Below are positions 23,323 to 34,829 of a DNA stretch of 64,000 bases, piece after piece. A program made the position numbers and the translations under genes. The notes under the pieces are model-generated. The model searched no databases and was not told the DNA's origin. It saw only the letters and a list, made by a program, of their open reading frames with translations. Position 1 is the first letter of the stretch. Every line of letters starts with the position of its first letter. Source of the DNA: Pseudeuparius sepicola (lineage: Eukaryota > Arthropoda > Insecta > Coleoptera > Anthribidae); NCBI GenBank assembly GCA_963920635.1, contig OY987299.1:129391373-129455372 (forward strand), written 5' to 3'.

Positions 23323-24261
23323 TCACAACCTTATCAAGCTTACAAGCCCTGTGCAAACATGTGGCAACGCCGCAGCGGGACGGTTCAACGGCTCTATGCA
23401 GTATAGAGCGGTCTGCACTTTGGCTTAGTTTATCTTTTGTAATAAATGTTCAAGCTTCTTTTTAGTTATAAATAGATACATTTGTGAACGTTGTTTCAAT
23501 AATAGGGTACCTAAGTAAGTAGGGACAATAAAAGCAGTAACAAGTAACAAAATAAACACAGAAGTATAAGTATTTATAATAAGTATTTACGATTCCTGTG
23601 TGGATAGGTACATTTTCGACAAATAATATGGTAAATTTGGACTACATTTTGTTGTAAGTTGAATTTTTGTGAGAATTTTTCGCGAAGTGCCCCATAGGGC
23701 AAATGATGATTACCTATATTTTCGTATGCTTAAATTTTCATAAAAATACAAACAACAAGCGAACAGAAAATGGCATGTTGTGATTGAAATGGCAGTTAAG
23801 GTCAATTTCATAATACATTCAACTAAATTATCTTTTTACTTTAACATTAGGTAAAGAAACTTTTGCAACAATATAAATAATGGTTAGATTGTTAGAAAGC
23901 TCCTTTAATTTTAAATGATACTTTAGTTTGTCTATGCAATTGACTAGGTATATAACTAAGTTCTAGCTTCCCTCGACGGTTCTAGGCATCTTGAGGCTTG
24001 AAATTGTAAAGGACCGATTCCTCACTTCAAACTTTTAGAGAAATGTTTTATTTTTTTTTTCACAAACAAAACCAATTTATAAAAAAACTTTCGCAAGCAC
24101 TTCGGGCTGTCGGTGACGATAGCACTACCTGCACTACACAAATTAATTCTGGTAAATTTCTTGTAACATCAACTGACAGGGAGTGTCAGGGCACGCGACG
24201 TGGACCCGCATCCCTTGTTGACAGTTTTCTCTACTTCAGGGGTTCCCCTAGAGTCGGCTGT
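23323..24261. mobile_element. 0.9-kb element with 7-bp target duplication, copy 1
   Basis: Starts TCACAACCTTATCAAGCTTA and ends GAGTCGGCTGT. It is flanked by GGCAATA at 23316-23322 and 24262-24268. It is collinear with 58722-59530, which has its own different 7-bp duplication. The body has a TATA-like/AATAAA-bearing leader and no recognisable protein. It could be a solo LTR with atypical ends or a non-autonomous DNA element. Confidence 0.8.
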
Positions 24262-25329
24262 GGCAATACAGGGTGTTCCTAAATATCATATACATACGGA
24301 AGGGGGTAATTCTTTGGCTTATTTCATGACTAAAACTTCATATGAATATAGGTCCGCAAACGCTTCGTTACCGATCTACAGGGTGTTGAAATTTCAAGAT
24401 TTTTTTAGTTTTTTCTTTACAGCTCCTACAGTTTATGAGATATTTAGTTCAAATTTGGAACATAGGTTACGCTCTATGGCCTACATCATTGGGCATGCCA
24501 AATGGTTGTGAGAATATACAGGGAGATATACAAGAGTCATGCTCCCTTTTCTGTCACGGAACTTTTTTGCGGTGCACCGCTGGTAGATTCTAAAATACAA
24601 AATAAATTTCCTGTTTTGTGTAGAAACTTTTTGGTGTCTTGTAGTTTTTTCGTATCTGCGACCGTTATCAAAAAAAAAAATAAAAAACAATTTTTTGTAA
24701 TTCGCTAGATGAAAATGAATGCAATGAAAATTTTAAGTAGTTTCTGTAGCAATGATTTATTACAATACAAAAAACCTAAATAACAAACTGGCATCTCTTT
24801 GCATTTCCATTCGAAAGGCCATAGATGAAATGCATCTCAGCCATTTCAGAATTCGTAAAATTTGGCATTGTTACGAGTATTTAAAACACTTTTAGACTTT
24901 ACAGTTAAAAACTGAAACCTTTAATTTATAAACATATGCAGACACAAGTTACGATTTCAAATGCGAACTGTCAGAAATTAATAAAAACAAGAGATTATTC
25001 AAATAAAGCCAGAGCCTACTAGACTAATTTTAAAATTTTAATTTCATCGAGGGAATTACAGAAAATAGCTTTTTATTTTTTTTCGATAATGGTTGCAGGT
25101 GCGAAAAAACTGAAAGAAACCAAAAAGTTTCTAAACAAAACAGGAAATTTATTTTGTACTTTAGAATCTACCAGCGGCACACCGCAAAAATGTTCAGGGG
25201 CAGAAAAGGGGGCATGACCCCTGAAAAAATATCTCCCTGTAGATTCTCACAACCAATTGGCATGCTCAATGATGTAGGCCCCATAGAGTAACCTATATTC
25301 AAAATTTTAGCTAAATATCTCATAAACAA

Positions 25330-25476
25330 GAAAAAGTGATAATGGGCATAGCACTCAAAGTTAGAAAACAAAAGAAAGACTAGTAACCGCATACACGTGT
25401 TTCATGCTATTTGGCAATCATCAGTAAATAGCATGAACTTTGAGTGCTATGCCCGTTATCACTTTTTCTTGTTTTT
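25330..25476. repeat. hairpin insertion inside the foldback arm
   Basis: AAGAAAAAGTGATAATGGGC... returns inverted as GCCCGTTATCACTTTTTCTT. ATCTCATAAAC of the host arm is present on both sides (before 25330 and again near 25507), so the host arm is interrupted here. Confidence 0.7.
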
Positions 25477-25825
25477 ACATCTACACTCACAATCTTACGA
25501 TCTTATCTCATAAACTGTAGGAGCTATAAAGAAAAAACTAAAAAACCTTGAAATTTCAACACCCTGTAGATCGGTAACAAAGCGTTTGCGGACCTATATT
25601 TATATGAGTTTTAGTCATGAAATAAGCCAAAGAATTACCCCCTTCCGTATGTACAAATCAAAAATATTCTTAAATGTGTTAGTTCTAGTTTCATGGCCCA
25701 CCTTAGTTTTTGTGTAGTCCTGTATTAAAATGCAATTTTCTATGACAAAAGTTATATAAAACATATTAAATATATATATCGTCGTAATCGGAATGAAGCG
25801 TAGAATCTAAAAATTCAATAACATA

Positions 25826-26009
25826 CAGGGTGTTCCATTAAACAAAACACAACTTAGGTCTCTATCTTGAAAAGAGACGTTCGATTTTCTTTCTGAAAAC
25901 AGCGTTGGAAAGTTGAGAAAATTTTCTACAACTTTCATATAAAACACTTTATCCTCTGGTCAGAAAATAAGAAAGTTAAGGGGGTCTCCAATATTTCGTG
26001 AATACCCTG
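25826..26009. mobile_element. 184-bp CAGGGTG MITE nested in foldback
   Basis: Starts CAGGGTGTTCCATTAAACAA and ends AATACCCTG, TA on both sides. It lies near the right end of the 24269-26033 element and interrupts the sequence that pairs with the left arm. Confidence 0.7.
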
Positions 26010-26159
26010 TACATGATATTTAGGAACACCCTGTATATTTGGCTGACGACGAGTCGGCAATTATTGTAACGATTCATTTCCAATAATCGTCATGATGAGT
26101 CTATTTGACATTTATGATCATTTTAACGCAGCATACTTTATAGACTCATATAAATGACT

Positions 26160-26450
26160 CCTTTCCAGAAAGTCATAACATCGCAATGGACTACTTCAGT
26201 CAGCCCGTCGCATTTTCGCTCCTTATCTTGATTTATGACCTGCAAACGGCGAATATTGAAGGATAACCGTGTCATCGCCTGAATATTTGCCCCTCGTGCT
26301 TCTCGCCGTCAAGCGAGCTAGACAAATCGTCGCTGCGGCCGGTATCTGAAAACTGCAGGTCTTATCGGCGTAGCAGGAACCGCATTTCGCTATTAATCCC
26401 GGCGGCCGCCGCCGATATTATAAATTCACCTGCAGCATCTTCTAAAACAT
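26160..26450. promoter_or_regulatory. GC/CpG-rich unique island
   Basis: CTATTAATCCCGGCGGCCGC, CAAATCGTCGCTGCGGCCGG and TTATGACCTGCAAACGGCGA in an otherwise AT-rich region. No ORF. Candidate conserved non-coding element. Confidence 0.3.
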
Positions 26451-26885
26451 TCAGTTTTATTGGAACGAAATAAATAACTCTCTAAGTAGACAAATAACTG
26501 TAACCGGTGTTAAACTTAAATCATTTTAATAATCGGGATGGCTGGGTCGCGAACCAGTGGCGGGGCTTAAGACAAAAGGCGGAAGTTTCATAATTCATAA
26601 ATAATTACGGGGTGATTCAGTCGTGATGTAAAAAATTTTTACCATACAATGGGGGAGGTCTACTAAAAAAGAAAATGCGAAAGAAATTTTTTTCACGAAG
26701 TTTAAAACTCGACGATTCTGCTTCAATGTCAACTGTCTAGGTTGACACTGGAGAGCAATGTTGCCACATTTCAATAATTTTTTTTTGTGAAAAGTGAAAC
26801 TGAAGAAATAAGAAATACCTACCTACCTTTCATCTGCATTTTTGGTGTATTCAGTCTTGATTCTACAAAGGGAAATTGTTATAAC

Positions 26886-27500
26886 TAGAGTAACCCAAAT
26901 ATGCAAGTCGAAACCCTAAAAATACGCGCATAAATATGCAAATAATTTAGTCAAAATATGCAGGAAAATGTTGAAAATATGCAAATTAAGAACTACTTTA
27001 AAAATATAAATTTCTTGTCTCATTTACAAATAAACATATTATATAATGTACATACAAATTTCTAAATGCAGTTATACTTACGTCGTTTCTTCGTAGTGTT
27101 GTTTCACTTGGGACATTAAATTTGCAATACTTCTGGAGAAAAGAAGTGAAGTTTTGATTATGTAGCTTTGACAACGGAATATTTGATGCCATCATTGCAC
27201 GACATAGGTCTCGGTTAAAGATGTCTTTTTCATTTGGCTCCTTATTTTTGGACATTGGTTAGAAACATTGCGTTAATGTCGGTTGTGGCACATCTCCAGA
27301 TTTCATCTTACTCAATTTGGCAGTATGAGTAGAAGTTTTCACATGTTGGTTTACTTGGAATTTTTTATCGCATGAAATCTGCAATGAAAGAAAAATTGAA
27401 TTATTAAACTGAATATCAGTAGATACGTAGGTAGCAACTTCGATAGAAATGTTAAACGAAAGTGTCGTGATTCCAATGTGTCCCAATGGTGCGAAATCGG
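26886..27500 (-). mobile_element. hAT-type element, internally deleted copy (left TIR only)
   Basis: Begins TAGAGTAACCCAAATATGCA, the same terminus as the complete element at 61767-62910, with several AATATGCA subterminal repeats. It shares that copy's non-coding 3' region to about 27066, then switches to N-terminal transposase coding sequence (27082-27378). The middle and C-terminal part of the gene is therefore deleted. No inverted right terminus was found downstream. Confidence 0.75.
27082..27378 (-). pseudogene. hAT transposase N-terminal exon (CGGBP1-like), with premature stop
   Basis: The exon is bounded by a TTGCAG acceptor (27380-27379) and a GTAAGT donor at 27081. It reads ISCDKKFQVNQHVKTSTH (DNA-binding finger side), then after one in-frame TAA (27259-27261) NEKDIFNRDLCRAMMASNIP, LSKLHNQNFTSFLQKYC and PSETTLRR. 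The pattern DLCxAxxxANIPxxKLxNxxFxxFLxKYC...PxESTLRK is typical of hAT transposases and their CGGBP1-like relatives. The stop and missing downstream exons make it non-functional. Confidence 0.75.
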
Positions 27501-27954
27501 TTGATATAATATGTGTTATTTTTCTAGATGATTTTTCTAGACAAACAAATAAAAAATATATGGGGTTCCATAATATAGGTATCCCAAGAATAATTTAACT
27601 TTCGAACGATTTTGCACCATTAGTACACCCTGTAAGTATATTGAATATTCAAAAACTATAGGTGCAATTTTAACGCACGCAGAACAGTAGACTTTTACCA
27701 TATCTATTCTTAGTTCTTTGTATGGATTAATCCACACTGACGCACTATTGACTTTGGGCATTTTACTTAGTAAAATACAACTCCCAACACAATAATGATC
27801 GAAATGCGTTTTACTGCAAGTTTCTTAAAAATGACTTAAAACCACGTGGAAAAAATGTCGCATAGGAACACAAAAGTAAACTACAGATTTGATAAGTAGC
27901 TGCTTTGCTGCAGGGCACAAGAAGTATAAAAGTAACATCGTATCTAATTTTTCC

Positions 27955-28100
27955 TGCTCCCTCCCCCGTAAGGACACTTTACATACTCGCCAACAGGCCC
28001 TAAAGCGAAAATCAAATGTTCGAGGTGCCCTTTTATGTTGGTTGCTAGCTGCGAAAGTGGTTACTAGTTACAAAAAGTATTTCTTAGCCACCCTTACGCA
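27955..28100. repeat. dispersed repeat matching 14396-14555
   Basis: CCTGCTCCCTCCCCCGTAAG, ACTCGCCAACAGGCCC and GTTCGAGGTGCCCTTTTAT occur in the same order at both places with small indels. No coding role. Confidence 0.85.
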
Positions 28101-28194
28101 CCCCACCTCTAATGCATTTTTGATTTTACGATGTTCTTTAAGCTCTGGAAGTCTGTACACTGATTACTGAAACACCCTGCATAATAGTATATTA

Positions 28195-30307
28195 TTAACC
28201 AAGGTTTAGACAGAGGCTATTATTGACCCGAACGTCAATATTAAACCCCGAGGCAACGCCGAGGGATTTAAGACGTGAAGGCAGTAATAGCTGTCTAAAC
28301 CGTGGTTAATATACAATTTTTTCCACTACTAACACTCCACAAAAATATTTTTCCACTACTAACACTCCATAAAAATATTACTGTAAAAAATTGTAAAGCA
28401 TTTTTAATAGTAAACTTATCTTTGTTTTTTTCCTTGATATTATTTAATCACAAATCAAGTTGGCCTTGATTTTTGTATCATCAAATGAAGTTTCTTTACT
28501 GTTATCTGTCAAATTTAGCCATTAACTATTATTATTATTATTTATTCTTGACTAAATCAACTGTGAGTTTATATTATTTTTGTGAAAAATGTGTGATAAT
28601 AATTATCATGATGGCTCATCCTCGCCAAACATATTCTGCACTCCTCCGGAAATTAGAGAAGAGGCACAAAAGATCAATGATCAGTTGCTTCCACAGAAGT
28701 CGAAAAGTGTTTACTTAAAAACTTATACAATGTTTAAAGACTGGTGCAAAATGAAGAATATTGAAACAATTTCTGAAAACATATTATTGGTATATTTTCA
28801 AACGCAAGCTGAAAACAAGAAATCGTCAAGCGTGTGGGCAACGTTTTCTATGTTAAAATCCACGATTTCATTGAAGGAAAATATTCACATTTCGAAGTAT
28901 TTTAAACTGGTAGCATTTTTGAAAAGACAAAATACTAATTATGTAGCGAAAAAATCACTTGTTTTTAAAGAAGATGAAATTGCACGATTTTTGAGAGACA
29001 CACCAGACGAAGTGTTTTTAACAGCAAAGGTACCTACCTAAACAAGCCTTGTTCTACTTTACATAATATATTTACATATTTACAATAAACAATAATTACT
29101 TTATTACTTACTAGGTTGTACTTGTTATCGCAGTTGCTGGTGCATGTAGAACAGACCAACTTTGTAATATGCTTCGAAAAGACTTGGATGTTCGAGACGA
29201 TATATGATCTTTATTGATATTTCTACTAGTAAAAATGGAACATCACGAAAGTTTGTAAGCCAGTTTGGGTCGAAGTTGTTAAAAAGTATATTCAAAAACG
29301 GCCTACCCCAGATTTACCACGCTTATTTATTACTTTGCGGAACAATAAGCCGACACGACAGAACATTGGCCATAATACAATAAGTAAGATGCCAAAAGTG
29401 ATTGCAAGTTTCTTGGGACTATCAGAACCAGAGAGATACACTGGCCATTCATTCAGAAGGACTTCGGCCACTATTTTAGCGGAAAATGGTGGCGATCTTA
29501 TAACTGTAAAACAGCACGGAGGTTGGAAATCTTCCACTGTTGCCGAAGGGTATATTGAAGAATCACTGGCTTCTAAAAAAAGAATAGCTAAAATGGTTCA
29601 AGGGCCAGTTTACAGTGCTACATCAATACCTGTAGTTGCGCAGAGCGATAACACTATCCATCCAAATGATAGTCATAATGAACCTCGTGATGAACAGTTA
29701 TTTGATATTGGTAGTTCTAGTTCCTTTGCTAATGTAGAATCGAGAAATCCCGCCAGTGTTACACAAAAAATATCGGATAATATTCACTTAAACAATCAAC
29801 ACATTAATATTCCGGTTAAAACTACAAGCACTGCAACAGGTTTAATTAATATGACTTGTTACAATTGCACAGTCAATTATTACATTAATAATAATAATTA
29901 GTTTTAGTTGTAATTTGTAATTTTTGTTTTCCCAAATACTTAAATAAACGTTGTTTCATCAGCTGTTGTTACTAATTTTAGGTTAGAACGGTTAGGTGGA
30001 GGTGGGGGAAGGGACGGTTATATTTCTGTTTTGTGGGCAGGGTCCACAAGTAAAAATATCTACATTGGCGTGTGTTCAGCGTTTAATACAAATTGAAAAC
30101 AAATCAGTGAAATAAGTAAGCAGGGTTGTATAATAATACGAAATTGTGCCGTACATAGAAGAGCCTGTTACTAGTGACCCGTGACGTCAAATTCATTATT
30201 GACCTTGGTCAATAATAAATTATTATTGACCTCGGGAGAGAAAATCAACTTCTCGGGTTAATGATGGGTCAATAATACATGCTTTTTAGGGTTAGTAGTG
30301 GAAAAAT
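28195..30307 (+). mobile_element. Crypton-like tyrosine-recombinase element with palindromic ends
   Basis: A 115-base hairpin (28195-28309, arms TTAACCAAGGTTTAGACAGA and inverse, GC-rich loop) is followed by TTTTTTCCACTACTAAC (28317-28333) and a direct 30-base duplication. Then comes the recombinase gene, a second palindrome (about 30222-30277, TATTATTGACC and inverse) and GTTAGTAGTGGAAAAAT (30291-30307). The left and right CCACTACTAAC words are inverted relative to each other. A mini-element at 63496-63880 has the same order of parts in reverse orientation. Boundaries are inferred from these pairs. Confidence 0.7.
28589..29901 (+). pseudogene. Crypton-like tyrosine recombinase, frameshifted
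   Basis: Exon 1 starts at ATG 28589 and ends ...FLTAK at 29029, followed by an 85-base intron (GTACCT at 29030, acceptor CTAG ending 29114). Joining restores VVLVIAVAGACR, where R is the first catalytic arginine. Two frameshifts follow (near 29205 and near 29255, frames 0, 2, 1). The C-terminal part is open from 29335 with GHSFRRTSA (HxxR), HGGWKSSTVAEGY (H and the catalytic Y) and a serine/asparagine-rich tail to TAA at 29899-29901. N-terminal residues 40-110 resemble the SAM-like DNA-binding domain (YLKTYTMFKDWC). All catalytic positions R-HxxR-H-Y are preserved although the frame is broken. Cryptons are DNA transposons using this recombinase. A host-derived paralogue is less likely given the decay. 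Confidence 0.85.
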
Positions 30308-30339
30308 AATATTATTTATATAGGAGTACCTTTCCAATT

Positions 30340-30860
30340 TTATTGCCTTCTATAGAATCGACGTCATTCTCACAACATAGATCAATAACCGTCTCAAACG
30401 AGAGGAAACAACCGATTAGTTAATATGACAGACCCAGACTAATTCCGCAATCAAAACAGACCAAAAAGGACCGTCGACCCCGCCGCTGCCCCGTCGTGGT
30501 ACTGTTATTCAAAATCGTACCACTTCTTCTCTGATTAATTAATTAAACTTGGATCCATTACTCTCTCTTCGGCATCCGACGGGGCACGAGCCTGCTCCTT
30601 TCCTGGCGATCGGTCGGCTTTAATGCAGGATGTTTCGAAAAGTCGAGCCAACAGGTATTTCTTGCAGATTCGAGATGTTATCTCGTTTTTCTGCAGACTC
30701 GGAATACGCGCAGTCATTTCCTTTGTGGCGGATTCCTTCGGTGGCTTGCGCAAGAATAGGAAAATGGCCGTGCAAAATAGAAGCACTTTCGTCTTTACGT
30801 GTTTCCAATAAGCAAATAGCTAAAAGCTAAAGAGTTATAACACGTGAAGACAATTGAAAC
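30340..30860. promoter_or_regulatory. GC/CpG-rich unique island
   Basis: ACCGTCGACCCCGCCGCTGC, AGACTCGGAATACGCGCAGT and TGGCGGATTCCTTCGGTGGC stand out. ORFs in four overlapping frames show merely that stops are rare at this composition. Regulatory nature is inferred. Confidence 0.25.
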
Positions 30861-32689
30861 GCAGGAGAATATTGCTATTGGCAACACTACCAAATAGTAA
30901 CGACATCCACGTGTTTTGCACGTTTTCGGATCTCGAGAAAAGAAACTGACGGTTATGATCACGATTGTTTACATGTTTATTCGCTAGTGGACAGTCTACA
31001 TTATCTACTAGCGCGTCAGGTGTAAGATGCAGGTAGAATGCTTATTACAGAATTCCTATAACCGTGTTTATTTGCTTCTTCGATCACCACAAACAACTTG
31101 TATCTATCCATTAGGGAAACCAAGAATTCCGTACGCAAACCTCTATATTACCGCCCAAAGTACTGTCGGATTCGGATATTAACATTGATATTAACAAAAG
31201 AAGAAATGGGTTAACATTGGAAAGTCGAAAAGGCAGCAGAAAACTGCTTACCCAAAAATGTAAAAATTGCATCAGAAAAAATTATCGGAAATTTCTTTTT
31301 CTGAGATTTCTATGAGAAGATAAAGAGTAAAATGTTGTTCGATGAAATAGTCAAGAAGCGTATTTTTCAAAAGGAAACCTAAATAAATCAGGGGAATCAA
31401 AGTTGCTCAAAATCTATGAAGTTTTATATTGGAACATATCTCGATCGATCGATAGCTTTTCTGGGCGGCCTTCTCTTGTCATAATGAAAATTTCAAGATG
31501 TTTAAACCGCTGGAACTTTTTTATTTCTAAAGGTACACAAAAATGTTTTATTATGAAATTTATTTGCACGAACTGACAAAATCCAAATGTTAAATCAGTT
31601 TTGAAATATTCGATGACTACATGTAGGCTCTTTGTACGCATTTTTTATAAAGCGAAATATCCCATTTAAATTGTACCTATGTGTCAAACTTTCCAGTTTG
31701 TTCTGTATTTACTATAAAAAATTTGAGAAAAAATATTGGCAATATTTGTGATTTGGCATAAGATCTAGTTACGCATGGAAGTAAATAATCGAATTATGAT
31801 GTTAAAATAAAGTAGAATCAGATGTCGAACAGCTAATCTAGAATTGTTATTTTAAATAATAAAAAAAATCTAAACTTGTAGACATTATTTTATTTTATGA
31901 AAATAAATTAAGAATACTTAATATTTATTTTTCAATTTAAGGTAACACTTTGCAGGTAAGGTATAAATGAACTCTCTAGAACAGCATAATTATTGTTTCC
32001 ATGGGTAATTATATCTTATGTCAACCACAAAAATTGCCAATGTATTTTTTTAATTTTTGTGGTAAATTCAGACAAACAGGCAGGTGTGATACATCAAAGT
32101 GATTGGGACATTTTGCCTTACAAAACATTCATAATTAAAGATTTTTACAAATAATATAATTTCAGAGTCCAATAGGATTCAAATTTTACGGTAATGCATA
32201 CAACACATAAATTCTGTCAATTCTTGTAAAGAATTTTCATTTTAAACTTTTTTCCGTATGTCAAAAAATAAAAAAGTTACAGCTGTTTAAAAATTATGAA
32301 TTTTTTTAGATTTTTTCTGTATAGCAATTTTCGAAGGTTGCAGTTTAAATAACTATATATTTAATTATTTTATCATATAATAAGCCAGCCACCCTTCACA
32401 TATCTTTTTTGATACTGAACAACTTTTCCTATAATGATACTTTACTACTGTACTGTCTTTAAAGTCCAAGAACACGTATCGAAAATTACAAAATCAGAGT
32501 AGGTACCCGAAAACCTACAATACTTTCAACAGATCATATTTTTTATTGTGAACAACTTATCTTAGAAATATTCGCGTTAAAACCATTCAAACTGAAAGTC
32601 GACTGCCATAGAGAAATAATCTATATTGATACCAGATTATCTAGGTTCTCTCTTAAACCTAAATTATACGACATCTAATAAATAGCGCC
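30861..32689. other. non-coding, nothing recognised
   Basis: Moderately GC-richer to about 31200, then AT-rich. No domain, RNA or repeat structure noticed. Confidence 0.4.
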
Positions 32690-33075
32690 TATAGGAAAAC
32701 ATTGCATTTCTCTTCTTTTGTTTCTCCGTGCCTCAAATTGTGCAAAAACCATGGCAAAAAATCCGCTCGCCTTTCCTTTAGTCCTATGTCGGCACTTAGT
32801 TAAAATAAATACGCCTTTACAAGTCGGACCGGAGAACAGTTAGACGATTAATGCCTGCCCGACCACACCCGTGATCGGAGCTGGGTGACGTCTTTTGTTC
32901 TTCGGGTTTTGTTTCAGCACCTGTCAGAGCTACGCGAGCCGACCATTTCGAATTTATTGTTCTGCCGATGCCTTAGATTCTCTATATTATGCTATGGGCG
33001 GCAGGAGAGAAAACTCCATAGTCGTAATTTCTTTAGATTTTTAGTTTATCGCGCTTGTCAGTTTGACGAGTTCAT
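32690..33075. promoter_or_regulatory. unique island
   Basis: Includes AAGTCGGACCGGAGAACAGT, ACCACACCCGTGATCGGAGC and GTCAGAGCTACGCGAGCCGA. Less AT-rich than its flanks, and no recognised coding domain in the overlapping 75-codon frame. Candidate conserved non-coding sequence. Confidence 0.25.
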
Positions 33076-33404
33076 TACAGTGTATCTGATGGAAGATCAT
33101 AGGCGGTTCTAGGTGGGGGCTTGGGCGGGGGCTAAACTTCCCCAAATTTAAATTGTGGCAATAGTCAGTTTCAGTAATTTTGCTAAGTTTATTAATTTTA
33201 TTTAACTATTTCATAAAAAGCTTTCTCTTCTTCGCTACCAAACCGCTACTAACACAACTAAGAACGATTATTATTTTTAATTTAGTAGCCAATGTGATTT
33301 ACGCATGTATCTGCAAGGGTCCAAGGGTTTAAACCCCCCCAAAACAAAAGGTCTAGAACCGTCTAGTGGAGATTATTCAAGGAGAAATTATTATTATACG
33401 TATA

Positions 33405-34306
33405 CAGTGTGGATAGAAATTGTGGAATATTGCTTATATTTCTTAAAATATTCCTCACATGAAAAACTTGTTTTAATAAAAGTGTTAGGGGAAATTATTT
33501 CCCGTTTAGTGATATCAAGCAATCTTTCATAGTACAAAAAATGTGGTTGCCATGGTAACCGACTTGATTTTTTTAAATGGCACCATATGCCTACGTATTT
33601 TGGTGAAAATTGATACATTGGAACTTTCTCAATGCGATACAAACAATTTTAATGGGGTCGCATAAGAAAAAATACAAAAAATTTAAGTTTTCTATTATGC
33701 TATTGACAATGTTTATCAAAATAATTATTAACATCAAGATAGCCATGCCAAAATCAGAACAATGGGAAACTGTCACTAGCTGTCAGTTGCTTGTAATTGT
33801 GTGCATTGTTACAGTAAACGTACTTTTTTACTCAATTTTCTGTGTACTTAAGTACCTACTTAGTAAGTTATAATGGCGATTGAATTAAGTGAAACGGAAA
33901 GAATACAGGTTAACATACTAAGTACTTAAGTACACAGAAAATTGAGAAAAAAAGTACGTTTAGTGTAACAATGTACACAGTTACACAGCTAGTGGCAGTT
34001 TCGCATTGTTCTGATTTAACTTATTTTTTTTTTTTTGTATTTTTTATGCGACCCCATTAAAATTGTATTGTATTGTATTCAGAAAGTTACAATGTATCAA
34101 TTTTCACCGAAAAAGGTAGGGATATGATGTCATTTAAAAAAATTAAATCGGTTACCATGACAACCACATTTTTTTGTGCTACGAAAGATTGCTTGATATC
34201 AATAAACGGGAAATAATTTTCCCTAACACTTTTATTAAAACATGTTTTTGATATGAGGAATATTTTAAGAAATATAAGCAATATTCCACAATTTCTATCC
34301 ACACTG
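33405..34306. mobile_element. 902-bp foldback element (CAGTGTGGATAGAAATTG ends)
   Basis: TA-flanked (33403-33404 and 34307-34308). Starts CAGTGTGGATAGAAATTGTG and ends with its inverse. Arms of about 450 bases are complementary, including GTGTTAGGGGAAATTATTTC, ATCAAGCAATCTTTC and the CTTAAGTACACAGAAAATTG pair near the centre. It has no transposase. The 223-bp hairpin at 8504-8726 is an internal-deletion derivative. Confidence 0.9.
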
Positions 34307-34439
34307 TATAACAATTTTTCGAAATTTGTTTCTTTATTGTAACTAGTTAGGAATTGAACTATATTCTCAATAAACATCGAGCATAGAACATTCAACTTCC
34401 TATATAATATATAACATTTTTAAAAAATAGAACGGCACT

Positions 34440-34800
34440 ATAAAGTTAACAGAGTGTAGAATCGAATGGAAAAATCGGTCAAAATCTAGATTTTTTTCTT
34501 ACAAGCTTTCGCCCTTATTTCAACCCTTTAGCGACCTGCAACATTCAAGCCTTTGATTTTCCGAAGCCAGGTTCTATCAATTAATCATTTAGTGAACACG
34601 GCTTGCGTAGAAATATAGGCAACAGACACCTTTTATTTATGTAAAGGAAAATCGAATTTTCCATAATGTTATCCCCGCAGGGGCCGCTCGCAAATTTCCC
34701 TTCATTCTACTCAACCTCGATGTACTTTTCAACCCTCTTCGAGGCTTGTATGCGAAAATGGAGCACATAAATCTGTCACTATCTGACGGTCTATCAGGAT
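34440..34800. repeat. one arm of the repeat family at 8335-9135
   Basis: Matches about 8820-9135 closely (AAAAATCGGTCAAAATCT, CGAAGCCAGGTTCTAT, CATCGATGT/CCTCGATGT before ACTTTTCAACCCTCTTCG). The mirror arm present at 8345-8485 is absent here. Confidence 0.8.
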
Positions 34801-34829
34801 ATAAATTTAAAGGGTCTATTTCCAAACAT

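Larger units (their letters stand above)
24269..26033. mobile_element. 1.77-kb foldback element (CAGGGTGTTCCTAAATATCA ends)
   Basis: TA-flanked on both sides (24267-24268 and 26034-26035). Ends are CAGGGTGTTCCTAAATATCA and its inverse. An inner inverted pair starts CAGGGTGTTGAAATTTCAAG (24380) and ends TTTCAACACCCTG (25567). The arms run to about 24700 and from about 25075. Two younger insertions sit in the right arm (25330-25476 and 25826-26009). Non-coding; the ORFs here are arm shadows. Confidence 0.85.

Noticed and set aside
28317..30307. Classical CRISPR-like or satellite array from the repeated CCACTACTAACACTCC words
   Set aside because: Only two direct copies 30 bases apart, part of the Crypton-like element end.
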